Positions 46,901-59,279 of a DNA stretch of 64,000 nt are shown here, piece after piece. Source of the DNA: Montifringilla adamsi (Eukaryota; Chordata; Aves; Passeriformes; Passeridae); assembly GCA_017590115.1 (NCBI GenBank), contig JAGGNK010013003.1, positions 2,786,431 through 2,850,430 of the forward strand, written 5' to 3'. Each line of letters starts with the position of its first letter. Positions within the stretch are counted from its first letter, which is position 1. Both the position numbers and the translations under genes were made by a program. The notes below the pieces were generated by a model that searched no databases, was not told the DNA's origin, and saw nothing but the letters and a program-made list of their open reading frames with translations.

Positions 46901-49900
46901 AACATTTCTAAGTTAATTTTAGTGCCACATGGTCAAGGTAACACTGAAACCACAAAAATATTCAGACATCTGTTATTGAAACACTGACATTTATCACTCA
47001 CAAACATCACATGCCTGTTTTTAACAACTCAGGGGCTGTTGAAGTAGGAATGCCTGCTGGAGCATCAGGGACCAGGCAGGAACTAAGCCCCATGAGGCAA
47101 GTGTGAGAACAGAGCCCACACAGTCACAGCGTTGCCACCGTTAAAAACCCTGCAGACACCTCCAAGACCTTACGGAGGGTCCCAGCACATCTCCTGGACT
47201 GTCTGTGCCAAGCCAGGCTTCTCTTCCTGGTCTGGCTACTGAGTGGGTGATCAAAATATTCCTTTCTCCTCCTCCTTTGAGCTGGGTCTCCAGCTGTCAC
47301 TGTCACCTCAGCATCTTTCTAAGACATGTAGCAATGCCAAAATGGGTTCATGAGATACTCTTTTTAGGTCTTCAGCCTGGTGCAATGGATTGCTGCCTGA
47401 AATGTGCAGCAATTTTGGCTCCAGTAAACTAAAGATTTCCTGTCAAAGGGATTAGAAGGTTAGACCAACCCATATTGCCCCTCTAAAGTAAGCTGCTAGG
47501 AGAAACAGGAGCATAAATACCACACAGTTACTGGCAAATGGGGTATTTAAAGACCATGAAGAGCTCTCTTCCTCCACTTATGGGGAGACAGTGATGCTCA
47601 GTTCACACTGGGATAAGACTGGGCTAAATGAAAGTCAGAAAAAAGCACAAGATGGCAGATGGGAACTTCATTTTGTATCTGGGAGACCGAAACAAAATTC
47701 ATGCTTTATTTGAATGCATTTGTAGCCTGCAAGCCTGATGAGAGGCATGCAATAAAAAAAAATTAATCACAGTCATATTTTTGCCTTACTTGTCTGACTT
47801 CACTAGAATGACATGGTTTGTTTTAAAATGTCATTTTAAACTGGAAAAAAATCTTTTTTTCTGTAGGTTGCTTTGAATGAACCAAGGCTTTGGGGGTGAA
47901 GTCTACTACCAAATAACAATTATCATGCCTTGTCCAGTGTCTCCTGAGCATCCATGCAGAATCTCTCTGTATTGCTGACACAATATACAAAGCTCTTGGA
48001 ACTATCACTCATCTATATGCCATAGCCACCTTCCTGCTGGTTTTTTGGGGTCTTTGTCTTCTTCTGCAAAAAATTCCCAAATAATCTCATGTCCACCCAG
48101 CTTCCTGTTCCATTTCTTAGACTATACTTTTTACCTTGCCTTCCCAATCCCAATATTTACTTAACTTTTACTCACAGAGCCAGTCTGAAGCACCAACAGG
48201 TGATTCCCTGCTGTTTCTTCTCATTTTATCACTGCATCTCCTGTAGCTGTCCTGCCACAAATTCTTTTCTGCCTGCCTTTATTCTGTTGCAGTCCATCAT
48301 ATCATTAACTCTATTGACACCTTATTTTTTGCTACTAGAAATACCTTTGAGCTTGGCTGGTGTCTGCAAGCCCAGCATCCACAGCAGAAAAATTTTTTCT
48401 AATTTTTTTTCCACTAAAGAGAGGCCACTGATGCTCAGCTTTGTCATGGCCTGTCTGGTCCATGCAAATGCTAAAAACAATGTATGGCCACTGTGCTTTT
48501 TAGCATTTTGAAAGTAATACACTGAAGGCAAACACTAGTGAGACGGTTTTCATGAGAAATCGTGAAAACTCGGGTTTTGTTGGTCATAAAGGCACTTTTA
48601 GAGGCTCCACTGGGCCAAGGTGCTGTCTGTCACATCCTCCCCTGCTCCAAGTTGTGTGGCAGTCAGTTTTACTGAAAGTCCCTGCACAGCAGTCTGCAAA
48701 TACTTTATAATGCCATAAAAGGCCAGGTTGGAAAATGCCAGATTTACTTAACTCAGCTTGTTTCTTCTTCCTGGCCAGGGCCAGGCTCAGTTCTACCTCC
48801 TCCAGACACACAGAGATGGTTTCTATTGAAAGACACACAAAGGCCAGCAGTCCCACAGCATTTCCTTCCCTGGAAACAGGGAGAGCTGCCCAAAGCATGG
48901 ATCAACAAATGAAGTGGTTGAAGATGCATCTCCTCATCACATCTACACCACACAGGGAAAACAAAGGACTGCAACAGTTTAAGAGGAGAATCATTTATGT
49001 GAGAGGTATGAAGTAAATGCTTCCATAAGGAGTCAGATTCTATGCATGTTTCTGCTGCAGCATTTATACCAAGACCAAACAAATCACTTAAAAGCAATTG
49101 TTTGCTGAGAATTCACTGAAATCTACAAAGTAGCTAAGCAGCAGTGATTAAGCATGCAAAGAACTTGAGGAAAATGTACTTTGTGTCCATTTCCTAAGCA
49201 GTCACCTGAAAATTGCTGGATCTAATTGACAGAAATGTTGAGAGCCCACAGACCCAATAGACAAAAACAAAAACATTATCTCATTATCTCATGTTTATTT
49301 TATAAACATGTTGTTTCATATTGGTTGAATAAACAACAACTGGTGGGCCCTTCTTATCTTTAACCTCTTATCTGAATTCCCAGTCTGTAAAACAGAAACT
49401 TTGTCATGACTTTATCCTCCCAGGTTAATCTGAAGATAAAATTGACATCTGTAAGGCATTCAGACATTGCAGTGAGGAGCATCATGGAACAATCTGTCCA
49501 TGGGATTATTAATAGTTTTTCCATCATTGTACATGTCCTCATTAATAAGTAATCAAGCATTGTTCACCTTTTCTACCAGAACAGAAAGAGGTCCTAGAGG
49601 AGGTGTGATTAAAGGCTGAATCATAATTTATACACGCAAGAAAACCATATTGCAGTAGTCAAAGCAGTTTCTCCTGCACAGAAAACTGAAAAATTTGGAC
49701 AAAATTGCAGAGGGAAGAAAAAAATCACTTCTAGGAAAACAAGATGTTTTAAACTGCAGCTGCTCTAACTTAGGCTTCTGTTTTTTCTACACTCTATATA
49801 TCTAGATGCCCACAGGGAAGCTACTGGTAGCTTAGCTTGTTCTGAAGATATAGTGAAACATGTAGAAAGTGTAGTAACTTTCTTGCCCTCTAATAGGTTG

Positions 49901-50036
49901 CACTAACTAGTCCTTTGGTATCATCAGGAATTATTTTAAAGGTAGTGTATAGTGTTGCTGTAAGAAATAAAAAATATTTTCTCTAACTTACCATGTCTTT
50001 AAAAATCCACAATAGTTTTTATTCTGCAAGAGCATC

Positions 50037-50063
50037 GGGTGGGGGTGGGGTAGGGGTGAAGGG
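50037..50063 (+). other. Canonical G-quadruplex motif
   Basis: Five G runs (3, 5, 4, 4 and 3 G) are separated by spacers of 1, 1, 2 and 4 nt, which satisfies the G3+N1-7 rule with one run to spare. Very short loops favour a stable parallel quadruplex. It stands alone in AT-rich DNA, not in a promoter that can be recognised. Confidence 0.85.
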
Positions 50064-50937
50064 AAGTTATCGTGTGGCCAAATGTTCTGGGTAACATGGC
50101 TCACTGCTTATGAATGAGGAAGCTTCTGTCAGGTTTTGACAATGTCAGGATACTAATTTATGTTTTACAAATCCAGAAAATGGCAAAGGGAACTGAGAAA
50201 ACAAAAATGAGCAACTCATCATGTCATGGAATGCACTTTTATGGTGGGTGACTTGGTCATAGAGCCAAGCATATAATTTATAGGGGGTACTGGAGTAGGC
50301 TTTCTGAAACAATCAACTACAAAACATGCCTTGAATAAATCCAAGTGCTTCCTGCAACCTAAACTGTAGTAAAAAGTTGGATGCAGAGAACTGAGAGTTG
50401 GGGGTATTTTTTCCAAATAAGGCTTACAAACCAGCACAAGTCCAGACACAGCTGTTGAAAGCCAGCAACTCAACTCTTCTGTGACTAAAATGCATCAAGA
50501 ATGTTCATCAGATATTAAAAACCCACAAGCTCTCTCCCACTGCTTGTGAATCAAATATGCCAGCTAGGGGAATGAACATCTGTAATTAGGATCTGCCTTC
50601 CAATAAAAGGAATCCCATGTGCATGGAAATAGCACTGTGTGATCAGCAGTGCAGGTGCCTGGGCCTGGGCACAGTGGGCACGCTGGCTTACACACTGTAC
50701 CTGGGCAGGATGTGCCATGGCAATTACACAGCAAGCCCACACCCTCTGCAGAGTACAGTGGTTCTGCTGACAGCAAAATTAAAGTTATTGTTTGTTAACA
50801 TAAAGAGACATTAGTGATGATCTCAGTCCCTTGAGAGGAAGAATACAACAAGACAGGGCTCTTCAGCTGCTGCTATCAGGAATGACCCTACTGGACATGT
50901 CTAAAGAGCATGAGGAGTTGATGAGATGGACATATTT

Positions 50938-51770
50938 TCACAGAATCACAGAATAAACTGGATTGGAAGAGATCCACAGGGATCATCAAGTCCATTTACA
51001 CAGCACTACCCACAAGAGTCACACCAAGTGGCTGAGAATATTGTCCAAACCCTTCTGGAGCTCTGTCAGGCTCAGTGCTGTGACCACTGCCCTGGGGAGC
51101 TGTTCCAGTGCCCAACCACCCTCTGGGGGAAGAACTTTTTCCTAATCTCCAACCTAAATCTCCTGTGACACTCCAGGCCATTCCCTCAGGTCCTGTCACG
51201 GGTCACCAGAGAGAAGAGATCAGTGCCTGCCCCTCCTCTCCCCCTCACAAGGAAGTTGTAACTGCAGTGGGTTCTCCCCTCAGTCTCCTCCAGGCTGAAC
51301 AGACCAAGTGCCCTCAGCTGCTCCTCACAAGGCTTCCCCTCAAGGCCTTTCACCATCCTCATCACGTTCCTTTGGACACTCCCTACAGGTTTATATCATT
51401 CTTATATTGTGGCACCCAAAACTGCCCCCAGCACTCGAGGTGAGGCTGCCCCAGTGCAGAGCAGAGGGGACAATCCCCTCCCTTGCCCAGCTGGCCATGC
51501 TGTGCCTGATGCCCCCGGACAGGTTGTCCCTCCTGGCTGCCAGGGCACTGCTCACCCATGTTCAACTTGCCATTGGCCAGGATCCCCAGGTCCCTTTCCA
51601 TGGCACTGCCTTCCAGCATTTCCTTCCCCAGTCTGTACATCCAGGGCTGCCCCATCCCAGGTGCAGACTCTGGCACTTCCCCTTGTTGAACTTCCTGTGG
51701 TTGGTGATTGCCCAGTCCTCTCCTTTGTCCAGGTCTCTCTGCAGGGCCTCCCTGCCTTTGATGCAGTTTT
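50938..51770 (-). mobile_element. CR1 LINE, 5'-truncated, minus strand
   Basis: The plus strand opens with TCACAGAATCACAGAAT, the reverse complement of the terminal repeats of CR1, so the element runs on the minus strand with its 3' end at 50938. The 3' tail blocks follow (TGTTCCAGTGCCCAACCACC, TCTCCTCCAGGCTGAACAG). Further in, a minus-strand frame (51805-51383) holds the end of ORF2 reverse transcriptase: [21 protein letters not shown] (from about 51595) and CPLCSALGQPHLECWGQFW (from about 51472). About 100 codons of this region remain open in one frame, better preserved than in the plus-strand copy 10 kb away. The element is truncated in ORF2 and cannot move by itself. The frames of 154 and 169 codons on the opposite strand are shadows. 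Confidence 0.93.
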
Positions 51771-54700
51771 AAACACATTTTCAAGCACTCAACAGGAGCA
51801 TACATTTTTCTTTAAGAGCCAACCAGCAAATCTGGATGGTACAGTTCTCAAGACTGAGGTCTTTGGAAGAGATAAGATCAAACAAGAGCTGCTCCTATTT
51901 CAGGTTTTTAAGGAATAATTTCCACCCATCCTCCCCAATCCATAGCTTTTATCTACTTACATACTGACTACACACATGAGGAACCTGTAAAGAGCAGATT
52001 GAAATTAGATTCCAAACCTGATATGAAGGCACCACACGCATCTGAGGAAGGATGTGTGTAGTAGAATATGCTTAAAGAAGAATTCTATAACATGTGAATT
52101 ACATAAAGGACTAATACCTGCCTCTGAAGATTAATAGACTCATAGTCTGTGAATGACCTCTACCCTCTCAGTGGTGGCTACAATATATTCTTGACTCTCA
52201 GCTGACATGCTCCTTTTTGGAGCGTCAGTTTTTCTGCACATGCTGATTTTCCAACCTCCTAACTACTTCTGACGGCTTTTCCCTCCTGCTACAGATCACA
52301 GTTTGTTATTTTGAAGACTCTTGCTGTGAAGGGTCCTGGGCTATGAAGGACACCATTGCTATAATGACATTTTGCTCTTTACTATCCTCACCTATAAAAC
52401 AGAGGCAGTTCAGCTCAGTGCTCAGTGGTTCTGTTTGTTGGGGTTAAAAAGGCCCCTAAGGGCATCCAAGACAGCAGATAGGTGCTGTGAATTAATATTT
52501 TTAGGTTTCACTTTATATATATCTACATTCATTCTCCTTGCCACACAAAACTGTTTTGGAGAGGAACTGTTCTTTCCACAAGAGCATTTTCACTATTCAC
52601 CACATATTTTCCTCTTACTCAGAAGCTGGTGAAGCTGGTGGAAGTAGACACAATCACAGGCGTCTTCTCAGTAAAACATCAAGAACAAGGAGTCAAGAAC
52701 AGTTCCCAAGAACCCACAGCTCAAAATTATATGTATAAAATCTTCTAAACAGTAAAAAGCACTTCTTTTTTATTTTTTTTTAAACAGAAGAGAAAGGTCT
52801 CAGTTAGAGAAGATCGTCACAGTGTGTAAGTAAACTTCTGTTTCAAAAATGAAAAGCAACCCAAATACATTTTTTTGTTGTTCAAATTCTGTCATAGACC
52901 CCACAGAAAACAAGTCTTCACAGTATCCAAGATCCAAACTTGGAAGAAGCTTTCATTCTCCATTAGGCAGAGAGACCAAACTGGTAGTTTGTGGCTCACC
53001 TTTCAATCTCAGCTATTTATCTGTGCTGGCAAATATAAAGAAGTTTGAATGCTGTCTCTTGCATCGAATAACCCTCTACACCTAACAGCATTACCATGAC
53101 AAAAAGAGTACTTATGATTCCTCCTACACTGTAGTAGAGGAAGAAAAACTTGTAAATTGGCAATGACATCATCTGCTAGCAAGTGATTCACACTTCATGA
53201 AACAGCAGGGAAAATGAAATTTACTCCCAACCACCACAAAGCTCTTTCACTGAATCAGTGTGTGGCAGAAACGATAGTAGGAGACATAAATCCTTTCTCT
53301 ATTTTCGAAAGACAAGGATTGTGTAATGAGCTAGAGTGCATAGAACAAAATTACCATATACTGTCACTGAAATATATTTCCCCTGTGGTTTTGCCAAAAA
53401 AAGGTATGAAGCCAGGATAGAAAATAAAACAGGTGATGCTGGAGGCAGAAAGTGGATTAATACACATCACCAGCAATATGTGACTGGCTTACAAAGCAGT
53501 GCCTTGCATGACTGACAGCACTAGAAGATGAGCTGTTTAATATTCTCTCTGAAGTTGCCCTCTCCTCAGAACACAGCCACACCTGAATACATTGCAACCT
53601 CCACATCCCCTGCTCTGCTGATAACATGCTGAGGGAAGTAGAGAAAATCTTAACACGTGGAGCATAACGTTTCCCCACATCTCTCTGAACCCTGCTGGAC
53701 CCTGGCAAAAGGAGAAATGAAATAATTGCCTAGTTTTCCTACAGAATCCCTCAGATGTATCTGCAACTATTTCTATTATAGCAATGCCCATGATGAGCAG
53801 ATGTTTGCAGACAAATGTGAAGGATCTTGCCTTGCCACAGACTGTGGTTGATGGAATTACGTGACTTCCAGGCAGGTATCATTTTCTGTCCATGGGTCAA
53901 AGCTTTGCAATCTCCTAATAAATTAGGCATGAGCACCATGCAATAGGAGAGTTGTCATTTATGAAGATAAATAAAGTTGCCTCCACTCTTCCAAATCCAC
54001 TTTCAGCAAGAACTACCACATGCTGAAAAGAGAAATATTTATCAGGCTCTGCAGAGAAGACAAGTCTGAAGCTCCATTCCTGTGTTGAAGAAAAGGAAAC
54101 AAAAGATTAAAATAGCTTTAAATGAAGTAACCTACATTTTTCCTTTTCCATTTTTCCTGCTCTGGTCCAACGCAACAGAAGGACCCCAAACATAGAACAA
54201 ACTGCTTTGGGCCAAACCTCTGCAATCAGGTTCTGAAGGCTACCATACAAAAGCAACCATGAATTCAGCAAACAATTAACCTGGCCATTAGTCAAAAAGT
54301 TTCCAGAACTTTGAGAACCAAACTGGGCACTGATTCAGGTAAGTGAGACCTTGAATACAGTTTTGCCACAACAACCATGTGAATTTTGTTATTTCACCCA
54401 ATTTTTATGGAAAATCCCAGCTGTACTGACAGCTTTTGTCATGATTCAGTGTCCTTTTTGGAGCAATGTGTTGACAAGCTGGAAACTGGCCACAAGCACA
54501 GGAAGAAAAATGAAATGTACCTTCCTGTTTCCATCCAATTTTGGAAAAGGCACTTGCATGGTGGAAAGTGGTAAGTCAACCCACACCTGCTACAAGTTTC
54601 TTCCATTTTTTTAATCAATTACTAATGTTAATAATGTAAGGCTTATAAAAATAATTGGTTCAATATAACCTCCTACACAATTATAAGATTCAACAGAAAA

Positions 54701-57700
54701 ATTAAATGAAAGCACTATATAAACCACACATTTGTGTAAAAGATGCCTAGGAAATATAGAAATTAATCTGAGCTTCTTATGATCTTAAACCAAGCTGTGC
54801 CTTTCTTGATGCTGGAAGTAGAAAAGGAGTTTCGTGAGCATGACTCTCCTCCTGGACTGGTCAGTCCTTGCAGGAAGGGTTCTCTGTTCATACAACACTT
54901 TTCTGGGATATAAGCTTATTCTGTGAGATATAAACTTCCACTTGTTCAAGGAGCACTTCCCAGCATCTGACTGGTGCATTGTACTTGTGCAGGCCTTACT
55001 ATGCTTAAACTCAGACAAGAATCCCTTTATTTCAATAACAGTTGTATTATGAGTAAAAGCTGATGTTTGTTTACACAGCTTTAGAAGTTACTGTAATAGA
55101 TATTCTCTGCCATTTCATAACATTTTTTTCAATAGTATTAAAAAAACAACCTAATAAATAATTATGAAACAGTCTCATAATCCTTATTTTACTACTATAC
55201 AGCTGTTAAAGCGGAGACTCACGGATCAATAAATGGATAAAAGGAGAGGCAAGCCAATTACTGCATCTTCTGAAAAACTGCTTCTCCCTCCACATACCCC
55301 GCCCTCCTGTCTGAGAGTGAAGTGGAAGTATTTGCTCCGTGTTACACTGCTACTTCTCTTTGGTGACCCAGCAGAGGAAGGATCACCAGTGGCATTGTTG
55401 CCACTTTTACTGATGCTACCAAAGTGCAGTAAACCACTAACCCTGGTTTTAGTAACAGTCAGATTTGTTGGGGTTTTTTTCTTTTTCCATTTTTTTTAAC
55501 ACCTTTTGCACCTCAGTATCAAAACCCACAGAAACCAAAACCTATGTTAGAATACTTAAGTGCACAGCAAGACAGTCCGAATTAAGTAATACTTTCCTGT
55601 GGCTTGGAAAACACAATATACATATCACTCTAATATTTACCACTAATGAATGCTTAAATCTAAACTTCAATGTCAAGGTCAGCTTTTTTTGGAAATGTCA
55701 GGCCCTACAAGGAAATAACATAGCTGGAGGCAGAGAGGCGGAGGAATGTTTATCTAGAGATGCAAGAGGATGGCAAGTTATCTTTTAAACAAAGGGTTTA
55801 TTTCAGGATTCTGGCTCCGTTCGAATTGTCACTAACATCGTTTTTATACTATTATTATTATTATTAATAATAACAACAATAACAACTTTTAAAAAGCAGG
55901 CTGATCCTTCAAAGGACAGTTTAATAAACCTGAACAGCTTTCTTCTTTGCTGGTTGACCACAGTGATCTAACACAGTCATGACAATCCTGACCAAAAGTC
56001 CTCAGGGAACTGGGGGAGACCCACAGGACAGGATGTCCAAGGGCAATTTGCACAGCTGTAACATTTCTATTATCCACTTGCCACACAGTTGCAGCTCAAC
56101 ACATTGGCAAAGCTCTTGCAGGTGCACAGAAGGTTTACATTGTCTCCTAAACAAGATGGATAAAATTTCCTCGTCACAACGTGGATACCTTATTTTTTGA
56201 CTAAAGCGTGGCTTCAACATCTACAGGATATTTTGCTGGAAAAGAAGATATAAGTGTACATTTTTTTCCTCTAAGGAGCAAAATGTTTCACTGAGTCCAT
56301 TCCAAATTTTAAGAAACTACAACCCCTTTGAGCACGGGTGCTTTTAACTGTTGTTTCCCTTACACTCTGTAGGAGTGACACATTAAGGAGATAACAGCTG
56401 CAACCACTGGTTATCAACAAATCACTCTCTAGGAGAAACTGTCTTTTAAAAGCAGCCACACCAATCAGCCTTGGGTGACACTTACAAGCAGACTGATCAA
56501 AAGAAAAATGTACAGGATCCAGTGCAGCAGATATCAAAGCAAAAGAAAAAGTTGTCTTTTTGCAAGGAGGAGGATTTACATGGTCTCCCAGCACCCTCCC
56601 TGGCAACAGACACCTGGAGACTCCTATCAGTAATATGTCCCAAAGAAGGAGGAAACATCTTGGCCAATATAACATTTTCCTCTGACAGTGGTAATACATC
56701 ATTTTATTTGCTATGGCAACTGTTCCTGCAGCACTTATGTCACAGGGAGCAGAGGTAAGACAGTTCACCTCTTTCAAAAATTTTCAAGCACAAGAGACAA
56801 ATTAGTTCCAAAACAAACTAGTGTAAACAAACTGGAAAAACCCAACATGCAGTTTTGCCAAAAAAATCTAAAAATAGTATTTTTTTCTTTTTTTTCTTTT
56901 TTTTTAAATATACAAAATATTTCATTGTCCCTTTCTTTTCTATTCAGCTTCTTATTCACATAAAAAAATGAGTGGGTAGATTCAGTATGTTCTTTGACAG
57001 CTTATTATGTTCCCAATCTGCACACAGCTCCTGTCCATCTTTCAGAAAGATGGATGAGACAAGAAAAAAAAAAAAGATAAAAAAAATCTTCAGATTTGCA
57101 AAAGTCTCCTTCCTATTTCAGCAATTCTTAAGACCTATTAACAAATTCCCTTTCCTAGTGATACGAAAACGCCTCTTATCTGCTAACAATGCACTTCCAG
57201 TACCAATGCCACCCTTCCATCCTTAGGACAGGACCTTCCTTGGATTGGCAGTGGCAGAGATCATTCCTCTGGAAAGGATCACCTAACTCAGCAGCAGAAC
57301 AGCTGGCTCCAGCCTCTGCTCTCAGAAGCCATTGCACAATTATGATCTCCTTTTAACATAATTACCTTGATAAACTACATATTCATCTTTGGGAAGATTA
57401 ACATTGACGATTTCTTAATCCTTCTGTTTCTTATTTCAAAACAAGAGTTGCCATCCCATGTATTTACTCATTTTCTGGTATTTCAAATGGCTTCTCCAAA
57501 GTTACTGTATGCTAGAATCCCTAACAGGATTTCTCTGCAAAATAAAAGCTTTTTATACGCACAAATGACTGCTCAATGTAAAATATACATCAATACATGA
57601 CTTTTAAAACACTAAGGAAGGCTTACAGGTTTTATAGGAAACAGTAAACATGGCTGTGCCATGCTGGTATCTTTTTTATGGGTCTTTTTATGGACACTCG

Positions 57701-57974
57701 AAAAAACCCACCCCAAAAACTCAAATCAAAACAAACCCCACACACAAATTCATATATATTTGCTCTTTGCCTTGTAAAAGGTCTTCCCCTATCCTATCTC
57801 TCCTTGCTCCTAAACAGCAGCCAGTAAAATATAGTTTCTTCACTGATTTGCAGGAGCTATTTTTCCCAGCTGGGTCCTTAAGCTGCACACTGCACCCTGT
57901 AAAAAATATTTAGTCTGATTTACAAAATCTATTTCTCTCCTTGGGCCTTTAAGCTGCTGTTGCAAAAGTGATAA
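51771..57974. other. Non-coding stretch, no gene recognised
   Basis: No recognisable gene. It holds an ATT/AAT/AAC low-complexity patch (55847-55886) and T-rich or A-rich tracts at 56.88 and 57.06 kb. Around 56.27-56.78 kb both strands are open: 168 codons on minus and 95 on plus, the plus frame ending at a donor-like GCAGAG/GTAAGA. About one chance frame of that length is expected in 64 kb, and neither product is familiar. Confidence 0.55.
55847..55886. repeat. ATT/AAT/AAC low-complexity repeat
   Basis: Imperfect trinucleotide array: several ATT units, then AAT, then AAC units. It is a simple repeat. Confidence 0.85.
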
Positions 57975-57993
57975 AGATGTTCTCATTCAGACT

Positions 57994-58028
57994 TTTATTG
58001 TTCCTGGGCCCCTTGCCACCTGTTTATT
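57994..58028 (-). terminator. Two AATAAA poly(A) signals, minus strand
   Basis: On the minus strand AATAAA occurs at 58028-58023 and again at 57999-57994, the second in the common AATAAAAG context and followed by T-rich sequence. They lie about 185-215 bp after the stop of the candidate exon at 58212, a fitting 3' UTR length. The hexamer alone is common in AT-rich DNA, so the weight comes from its position. Confidence 0.35.
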
Positions 58029-58211
58029 TTCTCCCTCTTCCACTTTCTTCCCAGCTTTTTTTGCTCAGGCACCACACTTGTCCATCAGAGCTGATTCTGA
58101 GTAACAGAATCAAACAAGCTCATTTCTGCTCAAAAGTGCAAATTGTTGCAACTGTGAATGAAAGTGTTGTCCTAGAGACTAAAATCCCAGTATTATCAAA
58201 TTTAAGTATAT

Positions 58212-58432
58212 TTAAATATAATCCAGTTTTGCTTTATGTACTAGCCAAACTTCTCTTCTGAAGCCATCATTGCTCTTTGACAGTCTGATCTTTGAGTCCT
58301 CCCCTTGCCACTTGTCCCACCGCATCTCTGGCCTGGTGAGCAGGGCAAGCATGCCAGCACACAAGCAGAGCACTCCAATTCCTAAGGAAAGAAATTCAAG
58401 CAGTTTATTTGCTTCAGTCACAGTCTGATTCA
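58212..58432 (-). CDS. Candidate terminal exon of an unrecognised membrane protein
   Basis: On the minus strand a strong acceptor (a T-rich tract ending TTTACTTCTCAG) opens at 58432 into 72 complete codons and a TAA at 58212. The predicted end of the protein has a possible N-glycosylation site (NQT, residues 1-3), one hydrophobic segment of about 21 residues (LEFLSLGIGVLCLCAGMLAL, residues 11-31) and a charged tail with RPEMRWDKWQGED and RLSKSNDGFRRE, as expected for a last membrane span followed by a cytosolic tail. Two AATAAA signals follow. A second acceptor (TTTCCTTAG) at 58383-58382 would give a shorter version in the same frame, starting at GIGVLC. No upstream exon could be placed and the family was not recognised. 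A chance open frame remains quite possible. Confidence 0.3.
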
Positions 58433-59243
58433 CTGAGAAGTAAAACAACAAAAAGAAAAGATGCCTAAACATTTTCACAAGAAGGCTTAGATTAAAAAGA
58501 TTATAACTGCCTGTAAAAACTACAGGCTCCATGAAGAATCCTTGCCCTACCAACCTACTAAAAGCATTTTGAATTTGTGCATGTGATGTTAACTGTGCTT
58601 GTGAGTGTGTCCATAAAATTCGTGTGTATCACCAAGTATGTAACGCAAAAGCAGAAATAGAGATAAAAAAAAGGTTAAAAAATCAAAAAAGCTACACTAG
58701 ACAATTAGCTGTTTGTCCATGTGTTTCAACTAAAATTTACTCAAAGCACACTCCATCTTTTGTCTGATAGATCTACCTCTACTGTAACCTCAGATAAGAT
58801 GATAAATGTGACTTGATATAAGGATCTTTTTTCTTAATGTCTGTCCTCATTAATATATTCTACTTCAAAGGAATGAAGTAGTTCATACAGAGTTCAAATG
58901 AATATGGTTTGATTTTGAAAAAGTATCCTTCTTTTGAGTGTTGCCACTTACTTCATCACTGCAGCGTGAATTAAACATGAATTCATGATAAAATCATCAA
59001 AATGCAAAAACAAAGTGACAGTAGAGGGATCAAAGGCACCTTCTTAGTTGCCAGAGAAATCAAAACAGCAAATGAATTTGAAGTACACAGTGCTTGCACA
59101 ATCTCCTAGGACAAGTGCACATGAAGTGTGCGAAGAAACTCTTCATCCTTGTGTTCCAGCAGCAGAACTGAAATGAACAGAGGATGAATTCATTATTATT
59201 ATTACACTCAGATTGGGTAACAGTCATCAGATTAGCTGCTGGC

Positions 59244-59279
59244 ACTTCTGAAAGGCGCTGTGTGACTTCTGAAAGGCGC
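59244..59279. repeat. 15-bp direct repeat at 21-bp period
   Basis: ACTTCTGAAAGGCGC occurs at 59244-59258 and 59265-59279 without change. The spacing is a multiple of three, and the surrounding minus-strand frame stays open (RLSEV occurs twice). The CpG in each GGCGC is retained. Confidence 0.85.

Larger units (their letters stand above)
40809..50937. other. Non-coding stretch between two CR1 fragments
   Basis: About 10 kb without a recognised gene. It holds the 52-nt poly(A) run (41547-41598), three inverted repeats (41873-41904, 42765-42795, 43947-43966), a TTATTC-rich low-complexity patch (about 41905-41950), a small cluster of TTAGTAC repeats (43128-43160) and the G-rich motif at 50037-50063. 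Open frames up to 140 codons (48089-48511, plus) are rich in L, F, S and C and are not recognised. Around 49.25-49.56 kb there is a repeat-free AT-rich stretch with GGATTATTAATAG and similar words that could be regulatory, without proof. Confidence 0.55.

Noticed and set aside
51308..51918. 154- and 169-codon plus-strand frames
   Set aside because: They are antisense to the CR1 reverse transcriptase remnant and owe their length to its GC-rich composition.
55815..55840. CCGTTCGAATTG, resembling a tRNA B box
   Set aside because: No A box, acceptor stem or cloverleaf fits around it.
56271..56777. 168-codon minus-strand frame, with a 95-codon plus-strand frame ending at a donor-like site
   Set aside because: About one frame of this length is expected by chance in 64 kb at this composition. 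Neither product has recognisable motifs, and both strands being open points to a local lack of stop codons.
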